From contig JBBHKE010001118.1 in assembly GCA_037447655.1 (NCBI GenBank), forward strand, positions 62,001 through 126,000: a stretch of 64,000 nt of DNA, read 5' to 3'. The position numbers were made by a program, and so were the translations under genes. Of this stretch, positions 63,138-64,000 are shown one piece after another. The DNA is from Zygnema cylindricum (lineage: Eukaryota > Streptophyta > Zygnematophyceae > Zygnematales > Zygnemataceae). The first letter of the stretch is position 1, and the number at the start of each line of letters is the position of its first letter. The notes beneath the pieces were generated by a model. It did not search any database. It saw nothing but the letters and a program-made list of their open reading frames with translations, and had not been told where the DNA came from.

Positions 63138-63726
63138 AACTGTACCAGGCCGGACATGGCGGCAGCAGTAGGAGTCCTCAGTAGGAGTCTAAATTATCCT
63201 AGAAAGAGAGATTTGGAGGCAACCAAGAAAGTCATGAGATATCTGGTAGGAACTAAAGAGTTATGGTTACATTTAGGAGGGCAGCAAACTGATATCACCA
63301 CTAGGAGTGATGCCAGTTATGGGGATGCACCTATGAGAAGATACACTTCTGGGTATGTGTTGTATGTGGGGGAAGATGCTTTTTTGTTGGAGCAATAAAC
63401 AACAAATGGTGGTTGTTCTGTTTACTATGGAGGCTGAGTATATGGCCTCTTGTTCGGCAATGAAAGAGTTGATGTGGGTCAAATCCTTGTTGCAAGATTT
63501 GGGGTATATGAAGGAGGGAGTGCATGAAGTTTTTTGTGATAATCAAGCTGCCATTGCCATTTTTGCTAATCCAAAACATCATTTCAAGGCTAAACATATT
63601 GACATAATATTGAGCATCGTGAGGGATAAAGTTGAAAGTGAAATTGTAAATTTTGTGCAGAAATCCGATGAAGAAATGGTGGTAAACATGATGACCAAAC
63701 CTGTGCCCTCTCTAATGTTAAAATAG
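63121..63726 (+). pseudogene. RNase H of A9
   Basis: IYFMNCTRPDMAAAVGVLSRSL, RYLVGTKELWLHLGGQQTDITTRSDASYGDAPMRR, a frameshift in the CCWSNKQQ segment near 63390, then FTMEAEYMASCSAMKELMWVKSLL, CDNQAAIAIFANPKHHFKAKHID and TKPVPSLMLK. A purine-rich tract AAAATAAGGGGAG lies at 63772-63784. Confidence 0.82.
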
Positions 63727-63784
63727 AGTAGGGAAAAATGTGAATTAAAAGAAAAGTTAAAATAAGAATAGAAAATAAGGGGAG

Positions 63785-64000
63785 TGTTTAAATAAGTAGT
63801 TTTTGGTATTTTCTAGGTCTAAAATAATTAGCGGAAACAGATAAAGAAAATGCAGGCAACCTGCCTCCGTCTCTTCTCTCTTGCCCCCATACTTGTTATA
63901 GTCACTGAAAGAGAGAGAGAGAGCGATAGAGCTATGGTTGCCTCAGCTCTATAGGAAGGACTAAAGAGTGACTTAAGTCACTCTCAACAAAAGGTTGAGT
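63785..64000 (+). repeat. 3' LTR of A9 (runs off the window)
   Basis: TGTTTAAATAAGTAGT onward; nearly the same as 55655 onward. The hairpin lies at about 63865-63932, and the window ends at the tRNA-like segment. Confidence 0.9.

Larger units (their letters stand above)
55655..64000 (+). mobile_element. Family-A copia element A9, broken by a foreign block
   Basis: LTR 55655-56639, gag, protease and pre-integrase to 58136, foreign block 58137-61031, integrase from 61032, linker, RT, RNase H, polypurine tract and 3' LTR from 63785, which runs off the window. About 100 bases of integrase zinc-finger sequence are missing at the block. Confidence 0.85.

Noticed and set aside
1-64000. Host protein-coding genes, rRNA genes, or an integrated virus
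   Set aside because: Every recognisable coding segment belongs to retrotransposon gag-pol or the retroelement DNMT; no envelope gene, intron-containing host gene or rRNA was seen.

Overview
This is a gene-poor stretch of nuclear DNA from a eukaryote. It consists almost entirely of nested, decayed LTR retrotransposons, and I see no host gene. Some host evidence comes from the primer-binding sites. The best preserved ones read GGTTATGGGCCCACC, which is complementary to the anticodon arm of initiator tRNA-Met as I recall it for land plants; the animal form differs near the end of the match. Together with G-box-like LTR promoters and a retroelement carrying a cytosine methyltransferase (a combination reported for streptophyte algae among others), this suggests a streptophyte, possibly a charophyte alga. 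That is an inference, not a demonstration.

Layout. 1-2.6 kb: 3'-truncated retroelement relic with a retropepsin and a C5 DNA methyltransferase domain in one reading frame. 2.6-12.1 kb: Ty1/copia family A on the plus strand (three LTRs, one full and one partial interior). 12.1-20.7 kb: family A on the minus strand, including a very short deletion derivative and a full-length copy (A2) broken by a block that holds a hAT-like MITE. 20.7-30.2 kb: copies A3 (+), A4 (-) and A5 (+); A4 and A5 form a large inverted repeat around an LTR. 30.2-35.3 kb: LTR fragments, a gag-only derivative (C2), an assembly gap of 10 N, and an old, more divergent copia RT relic. 35.3-50.2 kb: deleted copy A7, into which two family-B copia elements (B1, B2) inserted; both have clean 5-bp target duplications. 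50.2-64 kb: A8 and A9, joined to A7 through shared LTRs; A9 is broken by a block with unknown charged ORFs and a third B-like LTR.

Families A and B both have the copia order gag, protease, integrase, reverse transcriptase, RNase H. Two traits stand out. The gag start codon lies in the last bases of the LTR, so the primer-binding site is itself coding (Val-Met-Gly). Priming appears to use an internal half-molecule site of initiator tRNA-Met, as in Drosophila copia and yeast Ty5, instead of the tRNA 3' end usual for plant copia. Family-A LTRs also carry a U3 hairpin whose stem varies in a compensatory way around a conserved loop, an antisense tRNA-like segment with Pol III-type boxes, a G-box, and a cluster of GTAC cores upstream of a TATA box.

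All coding regions are pseudogenes. Many stop codons sit where a glutamine or arginine codon is expected, consistent with C-to-T decay of methylated DNA. LTR boundaries quoted to the base come from TG/CA ends, polypurine tracts and primer-binding sites; those marked approximate were judged by eye. No identities or ages were computed.
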